The notes beneath the pieces were generated by a model that searched no databases, had not been told where the DNA came from, and was given only the letters and a program-made list of their open reading frames with translations. A DNA stretch of 64,000 nt. Source: Serilophus lunatus. Taxonomy: Eukaryota; Chordata; Aves; Passeriformes; Eurylaimidae. The stretch is from positions 774,518 to 838,517 of the forward strand of contig VXBA01006569.1 of assembly GCA_013399895.1 (NCBI GenBank). The letters are read 5' to 3'. Shown here piece after piece: positions 1 through 10,479 of the stretch; position 1 is the stretch's first letter, and each line of letters opens with the position of its first letter. A program made the translations under genes and the position numbers.

Positions 1-549
1 AAGTTTAAAGAAAAGCCTAATGCACAGTTACTTGTTTAATTCCAGTAGTATCAGGCAACTCTATAGGTTCTTAAAGACAATCCTGCATGTGTGCTTTCTG
101 GAATGACAGTACTTGTCTGTTCTAATAACTTTCTCTGTTACTTTGTGTTTATGAATTCTCAAAAAGTTTACTTTGAGTTGGCGATATAGTAGAGCAGAAG
201 TTGACCAACTGGAAATAAGCCCCCAGTTTTGCAACACATCTGCAAAATGCTTTATTCTGAAGATGTGTTTGCAAGCAGTAAATCTGCATATGCAGACCTT
301 CCATAAGTTCTATCATTAGCTGTAAAAGAAGTGAATATTTTTTCCTAAAATAGTTGAGTCTTGGTTTGGTGTGCTGGGAAGGCATTGCTTATGTCTCTAG
401 AAGGTATGCAATTGCTTTTGTTCTCAGTTTCTTCAGAAATGTTTGTTACTGAAATCTTTAGAAATACATTTGCTAATAATGCAGTAGTACATTGCTGAGG
501 GATTCTGTAAGGTAGAACATTTAAACAGTGTGACTTTCTTTCCTGGTAG
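1..549 (+). other. SPATA18 intron (left part outside window)
   Basis: AT-rich sequence ending in the acceptor at 548-549. I see no repeat family and no additional exon. The one open frame here, on the minus strand at 149-385, has no recognisable content. Confidence 0.7.
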
Positions 550-668
550 GATTCAATTGGGAGTGAGATGCAGCTGAGAGAGCTGGAGAGCAGTCAGGCT
601 TCTCAACTCCAAGAGCTGGACAAAAAACTGACTTCAACTCAACTGCAGATCAACGAGATGGAAGAAGA
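550..668 (+). CDS. SPATA18: SPATA18 exon: coiled-coil segment
   Basis: The acceptor tttctttcctggtag precedes the exon and a gtaggg donor follows it. Only one frame is open, giving 39 codons plus two bases rich in Glu, Gln, Leu and Ser ([18 protein letters not shown]). This heptad-like composition fits the central coiled coil of MIEAP. The exon ends in phase 2, but the next recognised exon needs a one-base carry-over, so they cannot be adjacent in the mRNA. Confidence 0.8.
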
Positions 669-3600
669 GTAGGGAAATTAACTGTGATTCTTTTGGTGTT
701 TCAACAAGCCACATTTTTCTTTTGACATCTAAATACTAATGGAGATTTGTAAAATGTTTAATTTCTGGCTTAAAATCAGAGCTTCAAAATTTATCTAGGG
801 TCTGTGTGGTGTATATGTATCCAAAGTGGAGTACAAATGATAGAGTCATACCCACGTTTATAAATTGGCTTGGTAGGTTTTGTTAAGTGACTAGGATTGA
901 ACAGCTTTTGCGTAGTTGCATAAAACATATTTTGTGGAGCATCGTAGTCTCAAAATTACTAATTTGCTTCAGATACAAAATCGTGCAGTTAATGGCAGTT
1001 CTAGAGCCATTTTATAGGTAGCTCCACGTGGCAGACACTTTCTTGTGCATCATATTAGCATGAGAACAATGAATGTTCACAGGTCATGGATCAGTACAAT
1101 AAGTGATACAATTTCATGCTTTTAGGTGTTTCCAAGAATACCAGTTTGAATTTTCCCCATACCTGCCTCTAGAACTTCCCAAACTTACTTTTCTTTCCCA
1201 GTTGTTCTTTATACTTTACCAGTTGTTTTTTACTACTGCTCTGCCAGAAGTCCATCCTGAAGGAGCTGACTGCAGATGTCCCAGGGGCAGTGCTGCTTTC
1301 CTTTTAGCAGACATTGCTGGCCTTATTACCTGTGGTCCTCTCTGTCAGTCTGCTCCTTAAAAAGCTGGAACAGGAAGCTTGCTGATTATTAAGTGTGACA
1401 GCTTTCATTGGTTCAGATCCTCAAAAATCTCACCAGTGTCAATCCGTAAAGAAAAGGAAACTGAATACCTTCAAAATAAATACAAAGCATCCTTTCCTAT
1501 CTCTCCTCTCCCTTTCCTCACCACGTTTGGGAAGAGGAAAACAATAGTAATACCCATATTGAGAAGGAAAGCAGAGATGTTGGAATGCTTTTTAATATTA
1601 AGTAGGAGGAAAGGACAGAAGATAAACTTGCTTAACTGGTTGTCCTCTCTTGAGGACAGCTGGAGAGCTGCCATTAATTTTAGATATTGCTTGAATAACA
1701 TCATTGGTGATATCCTTTGACTGACTACTATATTCCAGCAAACAAAAGAGCCTGAGTACCCAACAGCAAAATTACCTAGGTTCTTAACCTGAAGGAGAGA
1801 AAATCGAGCTGGTTAAGACTTTAAATATGAGAAAGAAACCAGTTTCTTTTAGACGTCATAATTTGAGCTAGCATTAGGACACCAAATGTTAACCAGTAAT
1901 TTCTTCTGTAACAAAGAGTGTAGTGTATCCAGTCTCCTGCTACAGTATGCTTTTACTTTTTTAAGTGAAATTGAGTGTCTGCTTTGAAGTATACTTTTTA
2001 AAACTCTTGATTTTTCCTGTATTTCAGCATAAGGAGTTTGCTCAAAGTTTGTCCTCTTTTTCTGCTCCTCTTGTTGGATTATGAGGTTTAATTGATAGAT
2101 GGTTTACATTGATAGAAGGACATCTTGTGACTGACTTTATTTTGTGTGATTAAGTCTGAACGCTTCCCGTGCTGCAGTGGAATGTCCCCTGAAGAAGTTT
2201 GAGCGTCTGAATGACTATGACCGGGAGATTCAAATGCTGAAGGATGAAATTACTATCCTGGATGCCCAAAAATCTGTTCTCCAGAGCAGGTAGAAGCGTT
2301 ATTCGGAGAAGTCACTAAATCATGGAGATTGTTCATGTTAGGTGGCATGAATTCCTTCCTTATTTGAAACAGAAGTATAAACAAAAGCTAAGTTTTTTGC
2401 ACTTTTCTGTGAGGGAACATAAACTCTTTGGCTGGTTTCCCCTAGTGCCCAAATATTTTAATTTAAGGCAGCTGTGTTAAGTTTCAGACAAAACAGCAAA
2501 TAATGCAGCTTTATAAAATACGTTGACAGCGACTGTATAGAAGAAAAAGGGATGGTTAATCTTTTTGTTCATGAGTCCTCCTTGTAAACTACCATTACAG
2601 GACAGAACTTGTTACAGTCTCACTTGTTTGACTTGAATGGTTCTGAAAGAGGAACAAATCTACAAAATATGTGTTTCCCCGGAACACAGTTTAGGAGTTA
2701 CTTTAATTTTACTGTTTATGCTTTAGTCCATAAAATGTACTGAGACCAATACCTTCATATTAGACTAACCATCTGCAGATTCTTTAATTACATTGGCTCA
2801 AAATCTTAGCTTACCTTGGTCAAAATTAAATTGACACAAAACTTTGCCGTAGGGAAAAACATCTGAGGATGGCGAAGTGACCTCACACTTCTCTCCGTGT
2901 AGGCTTGCCCGGAGCCGCTCTCCTGGCAGGCGCAGCAGGACCATGTCCCGTAGTTCCTGCTCCCTGGCAGCGTGGACACCTGGCCCAAGCAAGCAAATAA
3001 ATGCTTCCCGTCGTGCCTGCCTGGTAGCTCGCTTTGGGTTCATTTACGCCCAAGAACGCTTTGATGCAGAGAGCCTCTTGAGGACATACATCAGTGACGT
3101 GGAGATGGTGCAGAGGATAATATACACTGCAGCTGTGGTAAGAAAGAAATTATATTTCTTAGTTTAGAGGCTGGAAGTGGTTTATAGAATATTATGTCTG
3201 CATTGCACTGAATGGGGGGTAAATTAGCATTTCTGCGAAGTACAGAGAAGAAAACTTTTCTTCTTTTATTCCTTTTGATTTAGTTTCTTCCCCTCACACT
3301 ACTACACTGAACTCAAAATTTAGTGTCCTGACTGACCTGTCCCAACAGTGGAGCAGGGTCCAGATGCTAAAAGGTGGTGTATAAGAAGATTGAATTGCTC
3401 TGAAAAATAGCTAATTCCTGCACTGATCAATGCTGCCTTATTTAGATGAATTCTTTTGGGAATAATTCATTAAATACTACAGCACTGCAAAGCTAAAAAT
3501 ATTTCCATAGCATGCTTTCCTTTTGCCTGTAGCTATCTATGTGCTTTTCTAGTTTTATCGCATCCTTTGAAACTACCTAGATACCTCATATTTACTGTGA

Positions 3601-6600
3601 GTTCAGTCTGGAGAAATGTGTTTTTGTTTTTCTGTGCTTTTTTTTTTCTGTACATTTTTATAAGAATGATGTAGTACATACCAGAGGCAGAGAGGCAGTG
3701 TGCCTCTTAATGTGTGCAATCCCAAGTATATTTAACTTACTGAAGGCTTTTTCCTCTAACTGTCGTTCAGTTTACACTCTCTAATTCAATCTTTTTTCCC
3801 AATGAACAAGAGGTGTTCCTGTCTGAAGTGTTAACTATGGCATGTAAAATGCTATTACTCTTGATATCTTTGAATGTGATTGCATTTATCACGGGTGTGA
3901 GATGGAATCTTATACAAATATAGATGAGGTGGGAAGCTTTTCAATTCTGTCTTCTGCAAAGAAGTCACACTCAGAAAGAGAATTCCTTCCAGATGAATTA
4001 ACTTCCTCTTTTGCAGCAGTGTTTTATATTCCTCCTTATGGTGATAATACTGTGTTAAGTTCATTTTCTCAGGTAAGTGTTAAAAAGTTAATTTCAGTTT
4101 CCTGGATTTAACTAGATGTTCTTTATGTTTGCAGGAATCTTTTCATGCAGCAAAGATGGCCTTCTGGAAGTTCAAAATGCGTGCAAGAGAGAGACTGTGC
4201 CTGTGTCGCTCTGGGGCTGAGCCACTTGAAAGCACTGTCCTGAATTACATAATTTGCCACAAGGATCAGTATGATGTTCGTGCCAGTGTCAAGGTAGGTC
4301 AAGGGCAATGGGGAAATGACATGTTGATCTATTTCAGGAGCTGTTACATTCAGTATGTGTAAACTAGAAACCCACTGTAACCTGAAGAAGAAAAAAAGTT
4401 ATCATACAGATTTTGTTTTGTAGCAGTTTACTTTCCCAAATAATATTGCTAGGACTAGTATATGTATCAGTAGTAGTACTAGTAATCATTTGTTTAATTT
4501 GTCTGTGACTAGATTTTCTCTGTCTGCAAGAATAATATTTTTGGCAAGATACAGGATAGTTGTATTAAATAAATGTAAGCTAAATTTCATATTTTTCTTG
4601 AATTTTGTATTCTGCTGAAAAGCCGCATCTCCTTCCTAAGATTTATATCAATAATGTAGGTCATACTTTATTTCTAAAATAAATAGTCCATTCTTTCTAA
4701 AGCTAATATTTTCCGGAATAGTCTGAGGTAACAGTACTGTGAGCTTCTTATATTGATTTTTTATGTAGAAAGCTGAGAGGCATATTTGGGAGGGACTTCC
4801 TGTGAATAAAATTGCTAATGAGTGCAAATACATTTATTTTCAGGAAGTAATTCGCTCCATGAACATCAACCCAAAGATTTCATTTCCACCAGAAACTGAT
4901 TTCATTGTGCTCAGCACTTTGATTCAAGAGTTGTGCACTTTGGCTTTTTCAATGCAGACACTTGTTCCTCCTCTTGATGTTGCCTTTGGTATTGATGGAG
5001 AACTTTTTGATGAGACCAAGTAAGAATTCTTTATCTTCAGTCAGGTCCATCAGGTTGTATAGTTTACTTGTTCCCTAATTGGTATAAAGGCTTAAGATTG
5101 CTAAACATTAATTTGAGGCAAATATTCCTAGTCTGTAGTTAATTTTGAATGTCTTTAAGTTTTATTATAGTATATAAATACCAGGATGTAGACAAATGTT
5201 AGCAGGTTTTTTTAATGAACAGCAAAGTGATTTTATGGATAAACTTCAGTCTCTAGAGTGTATTTAATTTATAATTTAAGAGGAAAATTATCAGCTTTCC
5301 TTACCCTGTTTAGACCTGTTTATCACCCTTTTAGAAAGTGTTTGCATCTTTCTTCCTTCTTTCTAGTCCGTTCTGTGAAAGTCATGTTTACTGAGATCTA
5401 GCAGTTGGTGAAGGACGTGGGAAAGGACCCTGGAACAAGACACTGCAACTTTGTAGCAAGGAACTGCACCTGTGGCAAAGTCCAGTAAACACTGGAAAGC
5501 CCGGCGTAATTTAAGAGTTAAACAGAGCAAATGTAACCATTTTAGAGATTGGCCAATAGCATAGTGCCTGGTAGGCATAATTAACCAGAATGTAATAAGG
5601 TTTGGATTTTTGCAATAAACAGAAGCTTGCGTTACAAATCATATTGATTGACGGCTTGTTTTCCCCCACCATCTGCCATCTGCAGTGGGGAAAAGCTTGA
5701 GAAGCCAAGGAGAGAAATAGAAAAGATGAAAGTAGCCTTTCAACAAGGGAGTACAAGATCCTACAGAGCTACTCAATGATCCTGTCCAAATACCGGGCAA
5801 TTAGATGTTTGATATGCAAAGCTATTGGCTGAATTAAGAAGGCAGCAATGCTGTGTTATGCTCTTGGAAAGCTTTCTCCACTTACTTGTGGCCTTCAAAA
5901 AACAGATGTAATATGTTTTTGCATGCTGCTACAGGAGACACATATTCACGTCTATCTATCTGTCTATCTGTCTATCTACCTACATAAATGTGGCATATAT
6001 ATATATGTTTACATCTATAGTGTATGTGTGTGCTACACAGAGGTGGAGCAAAATTTGTACAAATTAAAATATCTCTGTTAGTTATGTGTGATACCATTCT
6101 ACAAAGGGCTGGCCAAACCCCGTCATACCCTCTACCTTGCTTCATGTCTTGGTTTACATTGTTTTATAGAACTTGTTATTGTAATACATTACTAAAGTAT
6201 AGATGCATTGCTATTTTTTATTTTTGTTATTTGGTGTTTGTTTTGAGTTTGAGTCCACAAAGTCAGTGACTTTGATATTTAGCCAATATTCCAGACTTAG
6301 GGAGGCAATATGTATGTGGTATATTAATACAGGCCTTTGAATTAATTTTTCTTAGCTAAAATGTCACTGTTTCATTATCACTGTCTGAGGATCTTGATAA
6401 TAAAATTGCCCTCATGTCTCATAAGATACTAAGATGTAATGTTATAGTTGAGATAGAATATCTCTGAAATATTCTTTATAGAGGTCTTGTTTTAGCAAGA
6501 TATTTCAGGAAGATTGGATGACTGTGCCTGCCAAATTGCTATTCAGAAGATTTAATCTGTCATTGAACACAGGGGCCATGGTTTGCATAAGGCTTATGCA

Positions 6601-8938
6601 AAAAATATTGTCTGGTGGTCTTCTGAAGTGTGAAACTGTCTGTCAGTATAAGTAAACAGTCTGTTCTGCTGAGTGTGTCTTACAAGTGCATTTGTTTTAT
6701 AGAATCACTTAGAGAATACTTATTTTTGTGTTATGGAGAAATTGTCACAGAAGATCTTAGAGGTGTAGCTAGTATTCTGCTTTTTATCAGCATTGATAAA
6801 AGCAAGCTGCGTCAAGGGAGGTATAGGTTAGACATTAGGAAGAAGTTTTTACAGAAAGAGTAATAAAGTTTTGGAATGGACTGCCCACGGAGGTGGTGGA
6901 GTCACCATCCCTGGGTGTGTTTAAAAAAAGGGTGGACGTGGCACCTGGTGACATAGTCTAGTCTAGTTGAGGTTTTAGGGCAAGGGTTGGACTAGATGAT
7001 CTTGGAGGTCTCTTCCAACCTAGTGATTCTGTGATTCTGTGAAATTTATTTATCTTTTGGCACATATATGCAGACATTTCTTGTACTCTGTTTTGACAGG
7101 TACTATCGTAGTTCTGACTCAGATTTCACAGCTGCCTTTGTGGCTCATCACATATGGCCTCCTCTGATTGAAAATGGTCTTGTCATCGTGAAGGGAGAGG
7201 TAGTCACTAAAAGAGCGTCTGTGGTACGTATTTTGTTAAGGAATATGTTAAAGGAAGTAGTTGGATTTCAACACTGGTTTTAAAATTTAAAAAGAGAAGT
7301 TGTTAACTGTTACCTATATAGGTGGAGTTGTATGTAAATTCTTAGTTAGGTTTTAGTGGCGCATCCTGTATTTAGGATGAATACTTTCATTTTCTTTAAT
7401 GTATTAAATATACAGATGTATACAGGCTCTGGCCTGTTCTAAGGAGAAAGTTTGCTGTGTTTCCTCTCTGTCCTCAAGCCTTGTCTCTAGCATGGCAAGT
7501 CTCCTTGCAGAGTCTTGTCTTTATTAAACCCTCTCTCAAAAGAGTTTTATTAAACTCTTTGCTTGTAGGTGTTTCGTGGAAGTAGAGTTAGAAGCAGGAG
7601 CTGCAGCTGTAGCACCCATCGCCTCCTATCTAGTCAAGCAAGCCTCAGCTGAATGTTTATAGTATTAACAACATTAAGTATTTTAACTAGGAATGTAGGC
7701 AGCCTATTAAAAATGCTGATGTGCCACATGTGCATTTTAAGACTGGGAGTACTTGCCTTTGCTTGAAGGTCTTGAATGAAGTGAAACTGTACTGACAGAT
7801 AGTTGCTTGGTATAATATCAGTGGCGATACACATTTGACACTTCAGAGATTTTAACTTCTCATACTGCATCTAGGAATGTTTTGCCCTTATTGCCCTTTG
7901 CTTCAGTATCCTTCTGAATAACTACTTGCATCATCTGGAAGTGTTTTAGTCCTCTGCAGTACACATACAGTACCTAGTTCCTACCTCCTGGAATTAGTAA
8001 CCTAAGTTTACTCTCTCATGCCTCAAAGGATTAGAAAATAAGTGTATGGTGAGTAGGAGGGAAAAAACTGAGGTGATACTGATAAGATATATGAAACTTT
8101 ATGCATATATATAGTTACAAAACATTTTTAATTATTTCTGTAAAAAACATGTATATTTTTCTAATTTTTAGCCCATCTTATTAAATTGACATAGGTACTC
8201 TCAACTTAAGAGAGCCTTTGGGTATGGCACACTTTTTTGTGTCTGTACAGGGCATGAAAAAACTAGAAAGTTGTTGAACTTGACTTTGTAGCAGTGGAGC
8301 TGTACTAATAGACTTGTGCAAATTTTTTAAATGTGGATAGGTTCCTAGGTGGTTTTCTTGGGTGCGGTTTTTTTAGCATACCGGAATTTCCTTTCTGTTT
8401 GTCCTGCAGTTGTTTCGAAGCCGCAGTTTTTCACCAACGAGGAGCAGAAACGAAGTAAGTGGGCGTATTAGTTCATAAAGGCTCATGGTTTTCACATTAA
8501 GTCCTTGAATTATTGAGCAAAGAGAAAAAATTAAATGCTGAAGGTCTTTGTCTCTATAATACTTGGCCAAGTCTTATTTTTAAAGTGGATAGCTGCTTTC
8601 TGTGTATGGAAAAATTCTGAAATTTCTGACTTGGAGGAGAGACTATTTTTTCTCTCTACTTGGAGCACTGTCATGAGTTCTCTCTGCTGGTTGCCTTCAT
8701 TGTAGCCAGTTCTGTAGTAAGTAAAACTTGTTCTTTCCCTACACAAGAGGCAGTTAGCAGCACACCTGCTGGCTCCATGCCTTTGGAATTTCAAAGAGAT
8801 GGCTAAGTGGTGACAGTGAAGTAAGGGATTTCTGACATGAAATGAATCTATGCCTGTCTTGAAGCCAAGCCAATTTAGAGATTCAGAAAATGTAGTTACA
8901 CTGAAATGTTCCCTTTTCTTCCACAGGATGTTAACTGA
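550..8938 (+). CDS. SPATA18: SPATA18 / MIEAP (mitochondria-eating protein), 3' half of gene, multi-exon
   Basis: MIEAP is a p53-inducible cytosolic/mitochondrial protein that acts in mitochondrial quality control and is abundant in male germ cells (family knowledge). Seen here: spliced plus-strand exons at 550-668, 2178-2289, 2903-3137, 4135-4293, 4844-5019, 7100-7223, 8410-8454 and 8927-8938, all bounded by AG/GT. From 2178 onward the phases join without a break to a TGA at 8936-8938. The joined product has a Gln/Glu/Leu-rich coiled-coil end, an [10 protein letters not shown] cluster, then the family's C-terminal domain. That domain is recognised by [27 protein letters not shown] and [14 protein letters not shown], which parallel mammalian MIEAP. 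About 325 codons are visible, against roughly 540 in mammals; the start lies outside the window. The first exon does not join in phase to the second, so one exon between 669 and 2177 is probably missing from this model. Identity is confident; exact ends are less so. Confidence 0.93.
669..2177 (+). other. SPATA18 intron region probably hiding an exon
   Basis: The flanking exons cannot be joined in phase: the left one ends with two bases and the right one begins with two. At least one exon must lie here, or the left donor is wrong. In mammals this part of the protein is a poorly conserved Arg/Glu/Asp-rich stretch, so a diverged exon would be hard to see. The candidate at 2028-2050 is listed separately. 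No repeat was recognised. Confidence 0.6.
2028..2050 (+). CDS. SPATA18: Possible SPATA18 micro-exon (tentative)
   Basis: A good acceptor (tttttcctgtatttcag) is followed by 23 bases that would complete the codon left open at 668. They read in frame (DIRSLLKVL across the joins) and leave one base that restores the phase of the exon at 2178. The weakness is the donor: gtcctc is far from consensus. I list it because it fixes the phase on both sides exactly, but a different exon elsewhere in 669-2177 could do the same. Confidence 0.25.
2178..2289 (+). CDS. SPATA18: SPATA18 exon: linker before the Arg/Ser cluster
   Basis: The exon lies between gctgcag and a gtagaa donor. It reads [18 protein letters not shown] then [18 protein letters not shown]. 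The second part parallels the mammalian MIEAP segment with a DYKKQLRNLKEEI pattern just before its own Arg/Ser run. It starts with two carried bases and ends with two, which join in frame to 2903. Confidence 0.88.
2903..3137 (+). CDS. SPATA18: SPATA18 exon: Arg/Ser cluster and start of MIEAP domain
   Basis: The acceptor is ctctccgtgtag and the donor gtaaga. The first 30 codons hold an Arg/Ser-Pro cluster ([19 protein letters not shown]). The remainder ([16 protein letters not shown], then [13 protein letters not shown]) opens the conserved C-terminal domain. Mammalian MIEAP has the same order: SR-rich run, then a helix ending VQRIIY. The exon is 235 nt, with one carried base plus 78 codons. 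Confidence 0.95.
4135..4293 (+). CDS. SPATA18: SPATA18 exon: MIEAP domain
   Basis: The exon runs from tatgtttgcag to a gtaggt donor, phase 0 on both sides, 53 codons. It reads [20 protein letters not shown] and later [10 protein letters not shown], matching the conserved FHVAKMAF and YVICHLDLYD blocks of the family. An unrelated short frame overlaps on the opposite strand and is ignored. Confidence 0.95.
4844..5019 (+). CDS. SPATA18: SPATA18 exon: MIEAP domain
   Basis: The exon follows catttattttcag and ends at gaccaa before gtaagaa. It starts in phase 0 and ends with two bases of a Lys codon completed by the g at 7100. It reads [19 protein letters not shown] and ends [12 protein letters not shown], the most strongly conserved block of the domain (family NPKISFPP and GADGEVF-type motifs). 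Confidence 0.95.
5375..5672 (+). mobile_element. Possible short solo LTR (alpharetrovirus/ERVK-like) in a SPATA18 intron
   Basis: On the plus strand a CCAAT box (ggccaatagc, 5551-5560), an AT-rich TATA-like patch (cataattaac) and AATAAA at 5614-5619 occur in that order within about 70 bases. A U5-like GC-mixed tail ending cccccacca follows. Having the polyadenylation signal just before the likely RNA start resembles avian leukosis-type LTRs, which are also about 300 bp long. No target-site duplication was found and both ends are approximate. No internal retroviral region is recognised. Confidence 0.35.
5951..6006 (+). repeat. (TCTA/TCTG)n and (AT)n microsatellites
   Basis: Tandem tcta/tctg tetranucleotides run from 5951 to about 5982, followed by an (at)n run near 5995-6006, inside a SPATA18 intron. 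Confidence 0.9.
6805..7041 (+). mobile_element. CR1 LINE, 5'-truncated 3' end
   Basis: The left part reads [13 protein letters not shown], the conserved C-terminal end of CR1 ORF2. It is followed by the typical 3' UTR (ggactgcccacggaggtggtgg, then ttggactagatgatcttggaggtc) and the octamer end gattctgtgattctgtg. It is inserted in sense in the SPATA18 intron, stopping 58 bases before the exon at 7100. Confidence 0.93.
7100..7223 (+). CDS. SPATA18: SPATA18 exon: end of MIEAP domain
   Basis: The acceptor is ctctgttttgacag and the donor gtacgt. One carried base plus 41 codons read [20 protein letters not shown] and later [11 protein letters not shown]. This corresponds to the family's YRRSYDSDFTAP and GEAVTRR blocks. 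Only 58 bases separate this acceptor from the 3' end of a CR1 insertion, so the whole branch-point region lies in that short stretch. Confidence 0.95.
7224..8409 (+). other. SPATA18 intron
   Basis: AT-rich intron from gtacgt to tgtcctgcag. No repeat family, RNA gene or extra exon was recognised. The next intron, 8455-8926, is likewise featureless. Confidence 0.6.
8410..8454 (+). CDS. SPATA18: SPATA18 exon: C-terminal Arg/Ser tail
   Basis: A 45-nt exon, phase 0 on both sides, between cctttctgtttgtcctgcag and a perfect gtaagt donor. It encodes [15 protein letters not shown]. Mammalian MIEAP also ends in an Arg/Ser-Pro tail after the conserved domain, so position and composition agree even though the exact residues differ. 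Confidence 0.85.
8927..8938 (+). CDS. SPATA18: SPATA18 probable terminal coding exon (DVN-stop)
   Basis: A strong polypyrimidine acceptor (gttcccttttcttccacag) is followed in phase by gat gtt aac tga, giving a three-residue C-terminal addition. The gene could instead splice to a more distant last exon. I saw no Arg/Ser-rich terminal exon further right, so this is the simplest end. Confidence 0.6.
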   Translation, partial: DVN

Positions 8939-9290
8939 ACATGTTCCTTCTTCTGAATGCAACAACATCACTTTTCACTTCAGGAATACCTCAAATCGCT
9001 CAATAATATGAATGACAATTGTCCCTTCAAATGAAGTTTGCGTTCAGTGTGTTTTTTAGAATTATAGAAGGTTTATTTATAATTTTAGAAATTAATTTGC
9101 CCCTTCTAATTAAAAAAAAGGGCATGCCGTACAGGTTCATGATCGTTTGGCAACCCGTGATGAGGAACCCGTGGTGTAATCCTGCAGGTGGAGATGGGAT
9201 TGTTGTATCTAGAATGTTGTTCACAGATTCTGAATCATGCAGTTTACCTTGATAACTTTGATTAAACTTGATGTTTAGTATAATCTGAAT
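8939..9290 (+). other. SPATA18: Candidate SPATA18 3' UTR
   Basis: Sequence after the TGA at 8936-8938. Two weak polyadenylation signals of ATTAAA type occur at 9109-9114 and 9261-9266. The first canonical AATAAA lies much further, near 10299, in sequence I read as LTR-like. The end is therefore a guess. Confidence 0.35.
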
Positions 9291-9529
9291 GGAGAGTGTT
9301 GCAGAATATTGAGGTTAGCTGTTACTTGAAAATAATTATTTGGGGCTGCTTTACACTTTTAAAAAAATAGCAATAATCTAAGAATGTGCCAGTTTCACGC
9401 AGCAGTTTTTTAAATATGTCCTTGTGCTAAACTGAATTTTCTAACTACAATGCAAAAGTTGCACAGAACGATTTTGGGAAGATGACTGAGAGTAAAAATT
9501 AGAGGAAACTAAGAAGTTATACTGACGTC

Positions 9530-10345
9530 CTAACAGAAGTTACAAAGGTAAAGGAAATTATAGGTTAGAATGCAGCGGCTGCTCCCTGGATGAAACTTGG
9601 TCGACATGCTCCTAAATGTCTCCCCACACAACAATAAGCAGCTGCTGCAGAGGATGGAACGGAGGGTGGAGTGGAGTGGAGACACTGTGACCTCTCTCCA
9701 TAGAAATCCCTGCAGGGAGGGGAACATGGTGATACTTTGTAGTTTCTGAAGACCACATAGCGCCTGTCAACCAAGGGAGATAGATGGAGATGCCCGGCTG
9801 CCAAGCCAGGAACTACGACAAAATATCTCTCCTCAGATGAACTTGGTTCATTAAAGCCTAATTGTAATATTAATGCACACCTCCATCTCAAAGCTACCCG
9901 CCTCCAAGATATGACCACCTGCCACTGGCATGTGCCTTATATTTTTTTGACTGTATCTTTAAAAGTGAGGTGAGAGAAGTGTATAATGATCCGAAACAAA
10001 AGTATTTATGGCTAAAGTCATGCAAGCTTCACCTAAACATAAAGAAATAGTATACAAATAAGTTAAGAATTGGGAGAAAATCAGGGAAGACTCCATTGTA
10101 ACTGCTGGGATCAATCAATGGGCTGAACCTGTCTTCTCCCACATTGGGATGCTTATTGGGCAAGAACTGTACTCTGTGTGCACTGACTACTTTTTATTGG
10201 GGTTAGAGTTTGCCTGCATATTGCTTTAAATACGTTTTTGCAGTCAGGTATTCTCATGACAATCTTCAAACCTTAACCTGTCCCAATTTTTTCTTAATAA
10301 AGAGCATAATTCCATAAACTGTTAGAGTGAGTCCTTCACAGGCTC
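9530..10345 (+). mobile_element. LTR-like segment, boundaries unresolved
   Basis: The right end has the layout of an avian ERV LTR 3' end: a T-rich run, then ttcttaataaagagcataat, then about 40 bases ending in ccttcaca. The left part is unusually GC-rich for the area (ctgcagcagctg and tggagtggagtggagac patches). No target-site duplication and no inverted ends were found. Two overlapping minus-strand frames at 9530-9918 have no recognisable product. Confidence 0.3.
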
Positions 10346-10479
10346 TGGCAGTTGCCAGCAGTGGATAACACATTCAAATAAAGTGGGAAGACCTGCTGAG
10401 GGATCTCCTTTATACTATTGGCAGTCAAATCACCCTCCAATCCACTCGGACTCATACCAGTTAGACGTCTGAGCCTGCA

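Larger units (their letters stand above)
2290..4843 (+). other. SPATA18 introns between 2290 and 4843 (exons excluded)
   Basis: Three introns (2290-2902, 3138-4134, 4294-4843) with canonical GT-AG ends. They are AT-rich and contain no recognised transposon, RNA gene or further exon. Confidence 0.6.

Noticed and set aside
5951..6006. Regular tetranucleotide array as a CRISPR-like or satellite array
   Set aside because: It is an ordinary microsatellite with no spacers.
10296..10302. AATAAA as the SPATA18 polyadenylation site
   Set aside because: It sits in an LTR-like 3' end more than 1.3 kb after the stop. Possible but less likely than nearer ATTAAA signals.
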